In this document: one piece after another, positions 34,337 to 42,215 of the stretch
Layout of the letters: each line of letters opens with the position of its first letter
How positions within the stretch are numbered: the stretch's first letter is position 1
Assembly: GCF_014654785.1 (NCBI RefSeq)
Contig: NZ_BNBD01000014.1
Location: forward strand, 100,501-164,500
Source of the DNA: Streptomyces mashuensis
GTDB taxonomy: Bacteria > Actinomycetota > Actinomycetes > Streptomycetales > Streptomycetaceae
Reading direction: 5' to 3'
DNA: 64,000 bases
Notes under the pieces: generated by a model
Seen by the model: only the letters and a program-made list of their open reading frames with translations
Databases searched by the model: none
Told to the model about the DNA's origin: nothing
Program-made: the position numbers and the translations under genes

Positions 34337-34560
34337 TCAACCGATCCCGGTAGCCGTCGAGACCACGGACAGGACCAGGGCGCCGAGCGCCCACGGCGCC
34401 GTAGAGACGCAGCCTGCGCCGATCACCGCGTTGGCGGACATATAGCGAGTGGCCACTACGAAGGCCAGACCACCCATGACGAACCACGGCCCCTACAGGT
34501 AGAGGTACCAGCCGGTCAGCCCAGCCAGATCGGGCTCAGCAGCGACGGCCCCGGCCTCGA
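34337..34560 (-). pseudogene. Membrane-protein remnant with in-frame TAG
   Basis: In one leftward frame a segment ending WYLYL meets a TAG at 34493-34495, then continues GPWFVMGGLAFVVATRYMS and ends ALVLSVVSTATGIG before a TGA at 34337. The continuous hydrophobic stretches on both sides of the TAG look like three membrane helices of one protein. No start was found. The remaining ~290 bases up to 34846 show nothing I can identify. Confidence 0.45.
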
Positions 34561-34846
34561 TCAGTACACCGTGGACGAGAGCCCCGCGGTCGAGGCAGGC
34601 CGACCTGATTTCCCATGCTCACAGCGACGTGTCCAGGCCGTCTGTTCAGGTGGAGGCGGACCGCCTGGCGCGAGACGGGTGCATTGTGTCGTCCAGGGAA
34701 CGCGCGATCGACATGAGTCGATCATGGTCCGAACCGCGACGATGTGCGTCATCCGTATGGAGGATCCGCCTCCCCCACGAGAGCCGGCTCTCGGCGCTCG
34801 AGCTGCGAGCGGTCCGTCGGAGGACCGGAACTGACAACTACGGAGA

Positions 34847-35524
34847 TCAGTTACGGGGCAGCCCTTGACTCGGGGGGATCGTGGTCTCGATGTGGGCGAG
34901 TTGGGCGGCGAGGATCTCCTCGAAGGCGGCGCGGCGGTCCGCCCCGAGGGGACGCACGTCGCGGGCGAAGTGGGCCAGGGCGGGGAAGCGTTCGGGGTCG
35001 GCCCCCAGTACCGCCACGCGGAACAGCTCCCTGCCCTGTTCGCGCTCTTCGGGCGTGAGAATGCTGACCCCTGCCTCGGAGGCGATCAACGAGGCGAGAA
35101 GGATCGCGATCCGGTGGTAGCGCACCGGGATCTCCTCGTCCCGCAGTCCCGACGCGCGCAGGGCCTGCAGTATCTCTTCCATGACCAGCCGGGAACCGGT
35201 GCCGCTCGACGCGTGGCGTCCCCAGATCGCGGCAAGCTGGGGTTGCTCGCCGAACGCCTCTCTCAAGCGCAGGGCCAGGGCGGTGATGCGCTGCTTCCAG
35301 TCACCCTCGGCGCGGTGGCCGTTCATGGCGGCGAGGAGGATCCGGTCGGCGACCGCGCGCAGCAGTTCGGTCTTGTTACGGAAGTGCCGGTAGAGGCTGG
35401 AGGAGTCGGTTCCGAGGGTCGCGGCGAGCTTGCGCACGCTGAACGACTCCGCGTCGCTCGTGCGCAGCAGTTCCGCCGCCGCATCCAGGATCTCTTCGGT
35501 CGACCAACGCCTTCGGCCTGCCAT
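34847..35524 (-). CDS. TetR-family repressor (225 aa)
   Basis: The N-terminal helix-turn-helix (STEEILDAAAELL, FSVRKLAATLGTDSSSLYRHF about 29-49, then NKTELLRAV) and the all-helical ligand domain with EFGEQPQLAAIWG-like sequence place it with TetR proteins carrying a Tn10-TetR-like C-terminal domain. It diverges from a serine hydrolase gene with a clear operator between them, so it very likely represses that gene and perhaps itself. Confidence 0.92.
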   Translation of the reverse strand: MAGRRRWSTEEILDAAAELLRTSDAESFSVRKLAATLGTDSSSLYRHFRNKTELLRAVADRILLAAMNGHRAEGDWKQRITALALRLREAFGEQPQLAAIWGRHASSGTGSRLVMEEILQALRASGLRDEEIPVRYHRIAILLASLIASEAGVSILTPEEREQGRELFRVAVLGADPERFPALAHFARDVRPLGADRRAAFEEILAAQLAHIETTIPPSQGLPRN

Positions 35525-35571
35525 CTTGCTCTCCTCGCTCCTCTCACCGGATTTCAGCCTAACCTATGCAC

Positions 35572-35599
35572 TTGGTGATGCACGCAGTGCGTGCATAAT
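35572..35599 (+). promoter_or_regulatory. Promoter with TetR-type operator in the spacer
   Basis: -35 TTGGTG (35572-35577) and -10 CATAAT (35594-35599) are 16 bases apart. The spacer and -10 are covered by a perfect palindrome, ATGCACGCA-G-TGCGTGCAT (35578-35596). A further ATGCAC half-site lies at 35566. Placement between -35 and -10 is classical for TetR repression. Confidence 0.75.
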
Positions 35600-35605
35600 G
35601 AGGGC

Positions 35606-35725
35606 ATGAGGTTGCCGGGCGGCCCGGCGGGAGCGGGCCGGCCTGCCATTCGTGCCCTTGTCATCCGGGTCGGGCGACCGGTGCGGGAGCTCACCCCGGG
35701 GAATGCGAAAGGACGCATGACGTGA
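35606..35725 (+). CDS. Possible leaderless 39-codon leader ORF coupled to serine hydrolase
   Basis: ATG 35606 is seven bases after the predicted -10, i.e. at or within a base of the expected transcription start, so the mRNA would be leaderless. The frame encodes 39 residues (MRLPGGPAGAGRPAIRALVI...) rich in Arg and Gly and ends at a TGA that overlaps the GTG of the hydrolase (GTGA). It could serve only to deliver ribosomes to the next gene. No family resemblance is apparent, and the coding status is inferred from position. Confidence 0.45.
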   Translation: MRLPGGPAGAGRPAIRALVIRVGRPVRELTPGNAKGRMT

Positions 35726-36846
35726 AGAACCCACTGGATTCCGCGGCGCTGGACGCGGCCATCGAAGACGTCCACCGCGCCGGGATGCCGGGCCTGTTCG
35801 CCGAGGTGCGAGACGACGACCAGGTCTGGTGCGGTGCCGCCGGGGTCGCCGACGTCGCCACCGGCCGCCCCGTCACCACCGACATGCGGCACCGTGTCGG
35901 CAGCATCACCAAGACCTTCACCGCCGCCGCGGTCCTGCAGCAGGTCGAGAGCGGTCGGATCGGGCTCGACACACCGATCGGCCGGTACCTTCCGAAGCTG
36001 CTTCCCGGAGGGCGCGGTGACACGATCACGGTCCGGATGCTGCTCAACCACACCAGCGGACTCGCCGAGTACCTACCGTTCGCCTACCCTTCCCTCAAGA
36101 CGTTCCCCGCCCTCGCCGGCACAGGGCCCCAGAGCCTGGACGACCACCGGTTCACGCGGTTCGACCCCACCGACCTGATCGAGATGGGGGTCACCGCACC
36201 TGCCGTCGGCGCCCCGGGAGACACGCCGGGGGTGTACTCCAACACCAACTACCTGCTCCTCGTCCAGCTCCTGGAACAGGTGACCGGCACCACGGCCGAA
36301 CAGTACATCACCCGGAACGTCATCGAGCGCGCCGGGCTCCGGGACACCGAACTGCCCGCCGGACCGTACGTCGACGGGCCGCACTCGCAGCTCTACGAGG
36401 CGTGGTTCGGCATGATCGACCCGCCGCGCGACTACAGCGTCTACGACATGTCGTGGGTGGGGCCGTCGGCCTCGCTGATATCGACCGTCTCGGACCTCAA
36501 CCGCTTCTACGGCATGCTGCTGGCCGGGAAGATCGTCAGCCCGTCGTCGCTGGCGAAGATGCAGCGCACTGTCCCGGTCGTCTCCCAAGAGGGAAAGACG
36601 ATCGACTACGGCCTCGGCCTGCACCCGATGGGGGAACCCGGTCAGGGCACCTTCTGGGGGCATGGCGGCACGGTCTGGGGTGGTGGGGCGCTGGCCCTGA
36701 TCCGTTCCGACGGCAAGCGGCAGATGGCGGTCGCGGTGAACATGCAGAGGTGGAACGGACTCGACTCCTCCGGCAAGCCGCAGCCCCACCCCATCGACGA
36801 CGCGCTCGCGAACCTGTACCGCATCGGGATGTACGGCACCTTGTGA
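35722..36846 (+). CDS. Serine hydrolase, beta-lactamase/DD-peptidase family (374 aa)
   Basis: Class C beta-lactamase-like fold with nucleophile Ser61 and Lys64 in GSITKTFTAA, the YxN motif in VYSNTNYLLLVQ (about 172-183) and the C-terminal triad WGHGGTVWGGG. No signal peptide is visible, so it is probably a cytoplasmic esterase or peptidase-like hydrolase rather than a lactamase. GTG 35722 has AAAGGA eight bases upstream and overlaps the stop of a 39-codon leader. Expression should be repressed by the divergent TetR. Confidence 0.9.
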   Translation: MKNPLDSAALDAAIEDVHRAGMPGLFAEVRDDDQVWCGAAGVADVATGRPVTTDMRHRVGSITKTFTAAAVLQQVESGRIGLDTPIGRYLPKLLPGGRGDTITVRMLLNHTSGLAEYLPFAYPSLKTFPALAGTGPQSLDDHRFTRFDPTDLIEMGVTAPAVGAPGDTPGVYSNTNYLLLVQLLEQVTGTTAEQYITRNVIERAGLRDTELPAGPYVDGPHSQLYEAWFGMIDPPRDYSVYDMSWVGPSASLISTVSDLNRFYGMLLAGKIVSPSSLAKMQRTVPVVSQEGKTIDYGLGLHPMGEPGQGTFWGHGGTVWGGGALALIRSDGKRQMAVAVNMQRWNGLDSSGKPQPHPIDDALANLYRIGMYGTL

Positions 36847-37136
36847 AACTCCGGGCAGGCGGCGACCCTGCCGGTGCACCGGAACCGACGTCGCCAGTAT
36901 GCGGTACCTGGTGGCGCAGGACCGCAACCGGATGCACGCGGGGCGGCGTCGCCGGCCTGCGCCGGCACACTCCCGCGCATGTTCGAGCGGGATCCGCTGG
37001 TCGTCCTCACCCACGCACCGACGTGATCGGGCGCCTATGACAGCCACAATGTTGCATCGCGTGTCGCACTCCACAGCGAGCGGTTCGAGGGACCTCACCA
37101 CAAGACGCCGGCACCGCCGCGCTTAGGCTCGGGGGC

Positions 37137-37796
37137 ATGACAACGCCCCTTACCGACAGTGCCTTCGACTCACTCCGCCTCGACGCCCTGTCCGACCCGG
37201 AGGCGCTGCGCCGGGTCTACGAACTCCCCAAAGACGCGGTCATGCGGAAGCAGATGACCGAACTCACCGAGCAGACCCGGCGGCTGATCGGCTGCTCATC
37301 GCTGGTCCTGATCGCCAGCGCGGACGCCGAGGGCAACTGTGACGTCTCCCCGCGCGGCGGCCCCGCCGGGTTCGTCAGCGTCCTGGACTCACGGACGGTG
37401 GTAATACCCGACGCGACCGGTAACAAGCGTCTGGACACCCTGCAGAACGTCGTCACCACCGGCCGGGCCGGGCTGCTGTTCATCATCCCGGGACGCACCA
37501 CGACACTCAGGGTGAACGGCCGGGCCTGTGTCTCCACCCGCCCGGAGCTGCTGTCGCAGCTGACCGCCGTGGGTAAGCCACCGGCCAGTGCGCTGGTGCT
37601 GGGAATCGACGAGGTCTACCCGCACTGCCCCAAATCGCTCCTGCGCAGCGGGGCCTGGAAGCCGGAGCAGTGGCTGCCGGCGGATGCCCAGCCGACCTCG
37701 GCCGAGGTGATGCTGGCCCAGCTGCGGATGCCGGAGCTGACGATCGCTGACATCGAGCAGGCGGAGGCGGATTCGCTGAAGTACCGGTACGAGTAA
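37137..37796 (+). CDS. Pyridoxamine-phosphate-oxidase-like flavin protein, MSMEG_1061 type (219 aa)
   Basis: Split-beta-barrel flavin/F420-binding fold. LPKDAVMRKQMTELTEQTRR, SSLVLIASADAEGNCDVSPRGG (key DVSPRGGPAGFV) and NKRLDTLQNVVTTGRAGLLFIIPG (key NKRLDTL) are the blocks of this actinobacterial subgroup, with the C-terminal YPHCPKSLLRSGAW. Enzymes of this fold reduce or oxidise small molecules with FMN or F420; the substrate is unknown. A TAGGCT -10-like element lies about 15 bases before the ATG. The 290 bases before it hold no gene. Confidence 0.88.
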   Translation: MTTPLTDSAFDSLRLDALSDPEALRRVYELPKDAVMRKQMTELTEQTRRLIGCSSLVLIASADAEGNCDVSPRGGPAGFVSVLDSRTVVIPDATGNKRLDTLQNVVTTGRAGLLFIIPGRTTTLRVNGRACVSTRPELLSQLTAVGKPPASALVLGIDEVYPHCPKSLLRSGAWKPEQWLPADAQPTSAEVMLAQLRMPELTIADIEQAEADSLKYRYE

Positions 37797-37965
37797 CCGG
37801 CCGACCAGCCGTCCGCCTCGCCAGACCTCTTGCGCGTCAGTCCGGCAGCCCGTGCACTGCGGGTGACTCGGAGCCGCCCGCGCCGGGCCGGGTTCCCGGA
37901 CGTTCGGCAGCTTGACGACGTACACCGCCACCGCCCGGATCCGGGTGACGCACACCACCGCTGTC

Positions 37966-39159
37966 CTACTGGGGGCAGGTGGCGGAGATGATGTAGTCGA
38001 CGACGTCGTGCGTGCTGGAGCGTTGCCGGTAGGTGGCGCGCTGGCGGGCGGCGCCGGTCCCTTCACTGCGCAGCCGCTGCCATTGCTCGCGTGCGCGGTC
38101 GAGGTCGTCGTGCTGCCGCAGTGCTGGGGTGATCGTGTGAAGCAGCCTTTCGACGAGCGTGGTCTGGGCGACGAGGTGGCCGCTGAGTGGGTCGATGCCG
38201 GTGCCGGCCAGTCCGTCGCGTGCCGCGCGCCAGCACGCTGCACGCAGGACTTCCGGAGCCGGACGGGGGGCCGGTTCTCCGGCCTGGACAAAGCTGAGGG
38301 CGGTGGCGGTCAGAGCGCGGACGACGGCGGCGAGCATCAGGGTGTCGTCGGGCGTCAGAGCGGCATCGGCCACACGCACTTCGATGGTGGGCAGGTGGTG
38401 GGAGGGGCGGATGTCCCAGTACAGACCGCCGCGGTCGATGAGGGCCTCAGTGCTGAGGAGAGTGTCGACGAGGTCGTTGAAGTGAGCGGGTGATTCGAAG
38501 TACGGGGGTGGCCCGGCGACGGGCCAGCGCCCCCAGGTGGTGGTGCGCCAGCTCGCGTATCCGGTGTCCTGACCGTCGCGGAACGGGGAGTTGGCGCTGA
38601 AGGCGATCAGGGTCGGCAGCCAGGGCCGCAGGTGGTTGCTGACGTACACGGCGTCGCGGGGGTCGGGCAGGCCGACATGGATGTGGCAGGCGCACGCGGT
38701 CTGCTCGTCGTCCAGAGCGCGGAAGTGGGCGACGCTTCGGGCGTAGCGGGCGCCGGGTGTGATCGGAGCAGGGGCTGTCTGACCGAGCACGGGGGTGCCG
38801 GTGGAGGCGATGCGTACGCCGAGGCGGGCAGCGGCACGGGCTGCTGCCGTCCTCGTGGAGCGGATCTGGTCGGCAGCTTCCTTCAGACAGGTGTGCGGAT
38901 CGGTGCGCAGTTCCACCTGATAGCGGGTCAGCTCGGTGCCCACCCGGTCACCGAGGTCGCCGGCGGCCTCACTCACCACCTCGGGTCCCCGCGGGCTGAG
39001 GGCCCGCGTGAGGGGATCGACCAGGAGGAGCTCCTCCTCGACGCCCACGGTGAGCGGGGCTGGAGCGTGGCTTGAACCGAGGGTGCGACGTGATCCGAGG
39101 GCAGAGGCGGGCGCGAGGGCGTCTGTCGGGGCCGCCCCGCCGTGAGATTCACTGCTCAT
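37966..39159 (-). CDS. YbdK-like carboxylate-amine ligase, GCS2 family (397 aa)
   Basis: Glutamate-cysteine-ligase type 2 fold. Diagnostic blocks are LTVGVEEELLLVDP (about 36-49), ELRTDPH, ACHIHVGLPD (about 157-166), FSANSPFRDGQDTGYASWR (key ANSPFRDG, about 190) and IEVRVADA. It joins a carboxylate (usually glutamate) to an amine in an ATP-dependent way; YbdK proteins have weak glutamate-cysteine ligase activity. The gene is divergent from the halogenase with 72 bases between them. Confidence 0.9.
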   Translation of the reverse strand: MSSESHGGAAPTDALAPASALGSRRTLGSSHAPAPLTVGVEEELLLVDPLTRALSPRGPEVVSEAAGDLGDRVGTELTRYQVELRTDPHTCLKEAADQIRSTRTAAARAAARLGVRIASTGTPVLGQTAPAPITPGARYARSVAHFRALDDEQTACACHIHVGLPDPRDAVYVSNHLRPWLPTLIAFSANSPFRDGQDTGYASWRTTTWGRWPVAGPPPYFESPAHFNDLVDTLLSTEALIDRGGLYWDIRPSHHLPTIEVRVADAALTPDDTLMLAAVVRALTATALSFVQAGEPAPRPAPEVLRAACWRAARDGLAGTGIDPLSGHLVAQTTLVERLLHTITPALRQHDDLDRAREQWQRLRSEGTGAARQRATYRQRSSTHDVVDYIISATCPQ

Positions 39160-39231
39160 AGTGATGGCACTGTCTCAGAAAGTGCTCGACCGGTACATGG
39201 GACGCTGCTTGCCGAGGTTGAGGAGCACCGG

Positions 39232-40653
39232 ATGCGCGAAGAGACCGATGTCCTGGTGGTCGGAGGCGGCCCGGCGGGCGCGACCGCCGCGGCCGTCCTG
39301 GCCCGCCAGGGCCATCAGGTGCGGGTGCTGGAGAAGGAACGGTTCCCGCGCTACCACATCGGGGAGTCGCTGCTGCCCTCCCTGCTGCCCGTGCTGGACG
39401 TCCTGGGGGCGCGCGAGGTGGTCGAGGCGCACGGGTTCATCCGTAAGACGGGGGCGTTCTACGGCTGGGGCGGCCAGGAATGGTCGCTGGGCTTCGGTGA
39501 ACCGGGCAGACCGGCGGCCTACAGCTTCCAGGTGATCCGTTCCCAGTTCGACCACCTGCTGCTGGAGCACGCCCGCGCAGAGGGTGCCGACGTGCGGGAA
39601 GAGGTCCGCGCGGGACGGGTCACCTTCGAGGCGGGCGGCGAGGCCGGCCGGACCCACCGGGCGGTGGAAGCCACCTGGGCCGGACGGGACGGAACCGCAG
39701 GGCGCATCCGCTTCCGCCACCTCGTCGACGCCTCCGGCCGCGCGGGTCTTCTCGCCGCCCGGCACCTGCACACCAGACGCGTCCACGACGCCTTCCGCAA
39801 CGTCGCCACCTGGAGTTACTGGCGCGGCGCCGCACCACTTGCCGCCGCCCCCAGCGGCGCGATCGGGGTGTTCTCACTGCCGGATGACGGATGGCTGTGG
39901 GCCATCCCGCTGCACGACGGCACCCTCAGCGTCGGCCTGGTCACCGACAAACGCTCCTTCGCCCACGCCAGGCGGAAAGCAGACGGCTCACTGCAGACCC
40001 TCTACGACGAAGCGATCGCCCGCTGCCCCCTGCTCGCCGGCATGCTCACCAGCGCCCGCCAGGTGGCGCCGCTGAAAACCGAGAGCGACTACTCCTACGT
40101 CAGCAAAACGTTCAGCGGACCGGGCTGGTTCCTCGCCGGCGACGCCGCCTGCTTCCTGGACCCCCTGCTGTCCACCGGCGTACACCTGGCCATGTACAGC
40201 GGCCTGCTCTCCGCCGCCTCCATCAACAGCATGCTGGGCGGCGACGTCGACGAAGACGCCGCCCGCGCCTTCTACCAGCAGGCCTACCGGCACGCCTACG
40301 AAAGGCTCCTCATCCTGGTCAGCGCCTTCTACCGCATCCACGCCGGCCGCGACAGCTACTTCCGCACAGCACAGCAGCTCAGCCACCGCGACCAAACCCC
40401 CTTACGCCTGCACGAAAGCTTCCTCAACATCATCACCGGCGCCGAAGACCTCCACGACAGCCAGACCGACGACCCCGTGGACACCTTCCTGCGCACCGTC
40501 CGACAGCCCGTCAACGGCCACCCACCGCAAGGTCTCGGAGGCCACGGAACACGCCACCTCCTCCCCCTCCCCACCACCCCCGCACACGCCACCGCCGGCC
40601 TCTACCTCAACCTCCACCCACATCCCCACCTCCGCCCCATCGGCCACACCTGA
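39232..40653 (+). CDS. Flavin-dependent halogenase (473 aa)
   Basis: FAD-dependent chlorinase/brominase of the phenolic/pyrrole group. It has the N-terminal GGGPAGATAAAVLA, the halogenase signature FPRYHIGESLLPS (about 38-50), and the WxWxIP motif W221-LWAIP that separates halogenases from monooxygenases; GDAACFLDPLLSTGVHLAM is the C-terminal flavin region. GAGGAG precedes ATG 39232. Leu391 is a TTA codon (40402-40404), predicting bldA control. The gene is followed by transposase debris, and a PKS tail lies 1.6 kb on, so it may be the survivor of a broken halogenated-polyketide cluster. The final 60 residues are Pro/His-rich and may be altered by the junction. Confidence 0.9.
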   Translation: MREETDVLVVGGGPAGATAAAVLARQGHQVRVLEKERFPRYHIGESLLPSLLPVLDVLGAREVVEAHGFIRKTGAFYGWGGQEWSLGFGEPGRPAAYSFQVIRSQFDHLLLEHARAEGADVREEVRAGRVTFEAGGEAGRTHRAVEATWAGRDGTAGRIRFRHLVDASGRAGLLAARHLHTRRVHDAFRNVATWSYWRGAAPLAAAPSGAIGVFSLPDDGWLWAIPLHDGTLSVGLVTDKRSFAHARRKADGSLQTLYDEAIARCPLLAGMLTSARQVAPLKTESDYSYVSKTFSGPGWFLAGDAACFLDPLLSTGVHLAMYSGLLSAASINSMLGGDVDEDAARAFYQQAYRHAYERLLILVSAFYRIHAGRDSYFRTAQQLSHRDQTPLRLHESFLNIITGAEDLHDSQTDDPVDTFLRTVRQPVNGHPPQGLGGHGTRHLLPLPTTPAHATAGLYLNLHPHPHLRPIGHT

Positions 40654-40765
40654 TCGACCCCGGTGTCCTGGCTCGAACACCAGCCGCCACGTTCGTCCAG
40701 GCCGTGACGGCCGTCCTTGGGGAAACTGGTGTCGTCCACCGCCCATACCTGCGGCCGCGGCAGCA
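40625..40765 (-). mobile_element. IS701-like transposase remnant
   Basis: The leftward translation contains VWAVDDTSFPKDGRHG followed by GGWCSSQDTGVDQV. The first is the DDE motif region of IS701-type transposases (WVVDDTSFPKDGKHS) and the second aligns loosely with their ARQYCGSLGKTGNCQV block. Only about 45 residues remain and the alignment is degraded. It overlaps the end of the halogenase frame and abuts a copy of the NmrA 3' end. Confidence 0.65.
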
Positions 40766-40774
40766 GCCCCCGAC

Positions 40775-40907
40775 CAGGCGACCCAGACCCAAAGCGCGGC
40801 GCCATCCCACTCCCCCGTCGAGGACCTGACAGGCTGCCCCCGCGCCGCTTCGACACCTGACTGAAGACGAACCTGCCCAGTTCCGCTGACCAGCCCGCGG
40901 CGGCCAC
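40775..40907 (+). pseudogene. Decayed copy of the NmrA-like gene 3' end
   Basis: These bases align almost throughout with the end of the NmrA-like gene at about 8100-8235, including CGCCGCTTCGACACCTG, the stop TTCCGCTGA and the following CCAGCCC. Differences include TGG changed to TGA, which creates an early stop, and scattered substitutions. The identity continues past the stop codon, so this is descent from a real gene, not a shared domain. Confidence 0.75.
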
Positions 40908-40928
40908 CTCAAGCCCCGGCCGGCCTGC

Positions 40929-41195
40929 TTACCGAGGGCCGCCTCCAACGCGCTCGCGGTGGTCGACCGGGGCGAAATACGGTGGCTGGGCGCTCCCGAG
41001 GTGAAGGGTGCGGTCTTCGGCGGCCTCGAAGTCCCAGCCCGCGAAGCGCATGCCCAGGTCCGGGGTGTGGCGGACCACCTGCTCGGTGAGCGGTCCGGGA
41101 GCCGGCGGACGTCGTGGCCCTCGACATGACGGTGCAGACGCACCGGTTCCTTGCCGGCGATCGCAGCCGACCAGATCGTGGGCGGGCCGACGGTG
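40929..41195 (-). pseudogene. ATP-grasp protein fragment
   Basis: Leftward blocks read PPTIWSAAIAGKEPVRLHRH and, after a frame change, LTEQVVRHTPDLGMRFAGWD followed by FEAAEDRTLHL and YFAPVDHRERVGGG. The order and spacing recall the C-terminal half of ATP-grasp proteins of the RiPP-maturase kind (hxLGLxFAxWDFxxxxDGxxxxLExN), but the metal-binding ExN is not preserved. No start. Assignment is tentative. Confidence 0.4.
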
Positions 41196-41203
41196 ACGAT
41201 CCG

Positions 41204-42103
41204 TCAGGCTGACCCGGCACCGGTCCGGCCGGTCCGGTCGAGGAGGTGTCCGACCTTGTCCGCGACGATCGCCGGTTGCTCGGCCTGGATGAAGTGGCCC
41301 GAGTCGACCTCTTCGAACCGCCCGTCCGGCAACGCCTGGGCCCAGCGCCGCTGGTGTTCGGCGATGAGAGCGTGCTGCCGCTCCCGGCCCTTCACGGCGC
41401 GGGATGCCGAGAGCAGGACCGTCGGACATGCGGGGAGGCCGGGCGGCTCGGCACGGAATTGGGGGATGGCTGCGGCCACGGCCTTGAACTCCTTCCTCGT
41501 CTGCGCGATGCCGGCGGGGACGAAGTCCTCGGCGAGCATGGTCGCGTAGGTGTCCGCCGGGAAGACGCGGCGGACGTTCCTGCCGGCCATGCGAGCCAGT
41601 GGGCGGAACCGGACCAGCGCCTGGGTCACGCTCAGCGCGCGGTCGACCCTCGCAGCGGTCCGGTCGAAGGTGTCGTAGACGGGCGCGCTCTCGGGCGTCG
41701 GATCGAGCAGCAACAGCCCGTCCAGTCGCGGTCCCAGTCTCTCCACGGCGCGGCGGGCGACCAGGCCGCCCATGCTGTGCGCAACGAGTACCAGCCGAGC
41801 GCGCTCCGGTACCACCGCATCGATCAGCGTGGCCAGGTCAGCGGCCATGTCGTCGATTCCCACCTGCTGGGTGGTCCGGCCGCTGCGGCCGAAACCGGCG
41901 CGGTCGTAGGTCACCAGTCGCGCCCGATCGGCCAGGAGCGGCAGCACCGCGTCCCAGCTGGTCCGGCCCATGCCCTGACCGGCCTCGAAGACGACCCAGT
42001 GGGCACCTCGGCCGGACTCCTCCACGTGAACGGACCGCCCGTTCACGGCCACGGCCCGCCCCCTCGCCTGCCTCATGTGCTCCCCCGCAAGCAATGGTTT
42101 CAT
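41204..42103 (-). CDS. Alpha/beta hydrolase (299 aa)
   Basis: Canonical alpha/beta hydrolase with oxyanion region VVFEAGQGMGRTSWD, RLVTYDRAGFGRSG (about 64-77), nucleophile elbow LVAHSMGGLVAR, LLLLDPTPES and the late VDSGHFIQAEQP carrying the histidine. The ATG at 42103 overlaps the TGA of a short upstream frame (ATGA), favouring it; ATG 42076 is an alternative with GGGGAG close by. Substrate unknown. It starts just downstream of the PKS tail but is probably independent of it. Confidence 0.85.
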   Translation of the reverse strand: MKPLLAGEHMRQARGRAVAVNGRSVHVEESGRGAHWVVFEAGQGMGRTSWDAVLPLLADRARLVTYDRAGFGRSGRTTQQVGIDDMAADLATLIDAVVPERARLVLVAHSMGGLVARRAVERLGPRLDGLLLLDPTPESAPVYDTFDRTAARVDRALSVTQALVRFRPLARMAGRNVRRVFPADTYATMLAEDFVPAGIAQTRKEFKAVAAAIPQFRAEPPGLPACPTVLLSASRAVKGRERQHALIAEHQRRWAQALPDGRFEEVDSGHFIQAEQPAIVADKVGHLLDRTGRTGAGSA

Positions 42104-42215
42104 TCTCGACTACGGTACTGGCGGAGGCCGGCTTCCTCGAAGTGGCCGGGGAACATCGCGTGCGCAACGTCGTCGAGCGGCGGCTTCGCCGCCGCCATGG
42201 CCGTCCTCATCGCCA

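Noticed and set aside
42100..42207. Short minus-strand frame (36 codons) ending in an ATGA overlap with the alpha/beta hydrolase
   Set aside because: It may be the 3' end of a lost gene, but I recognise no family and it lacks a clear start, so it is used only to support the hydrolase start.
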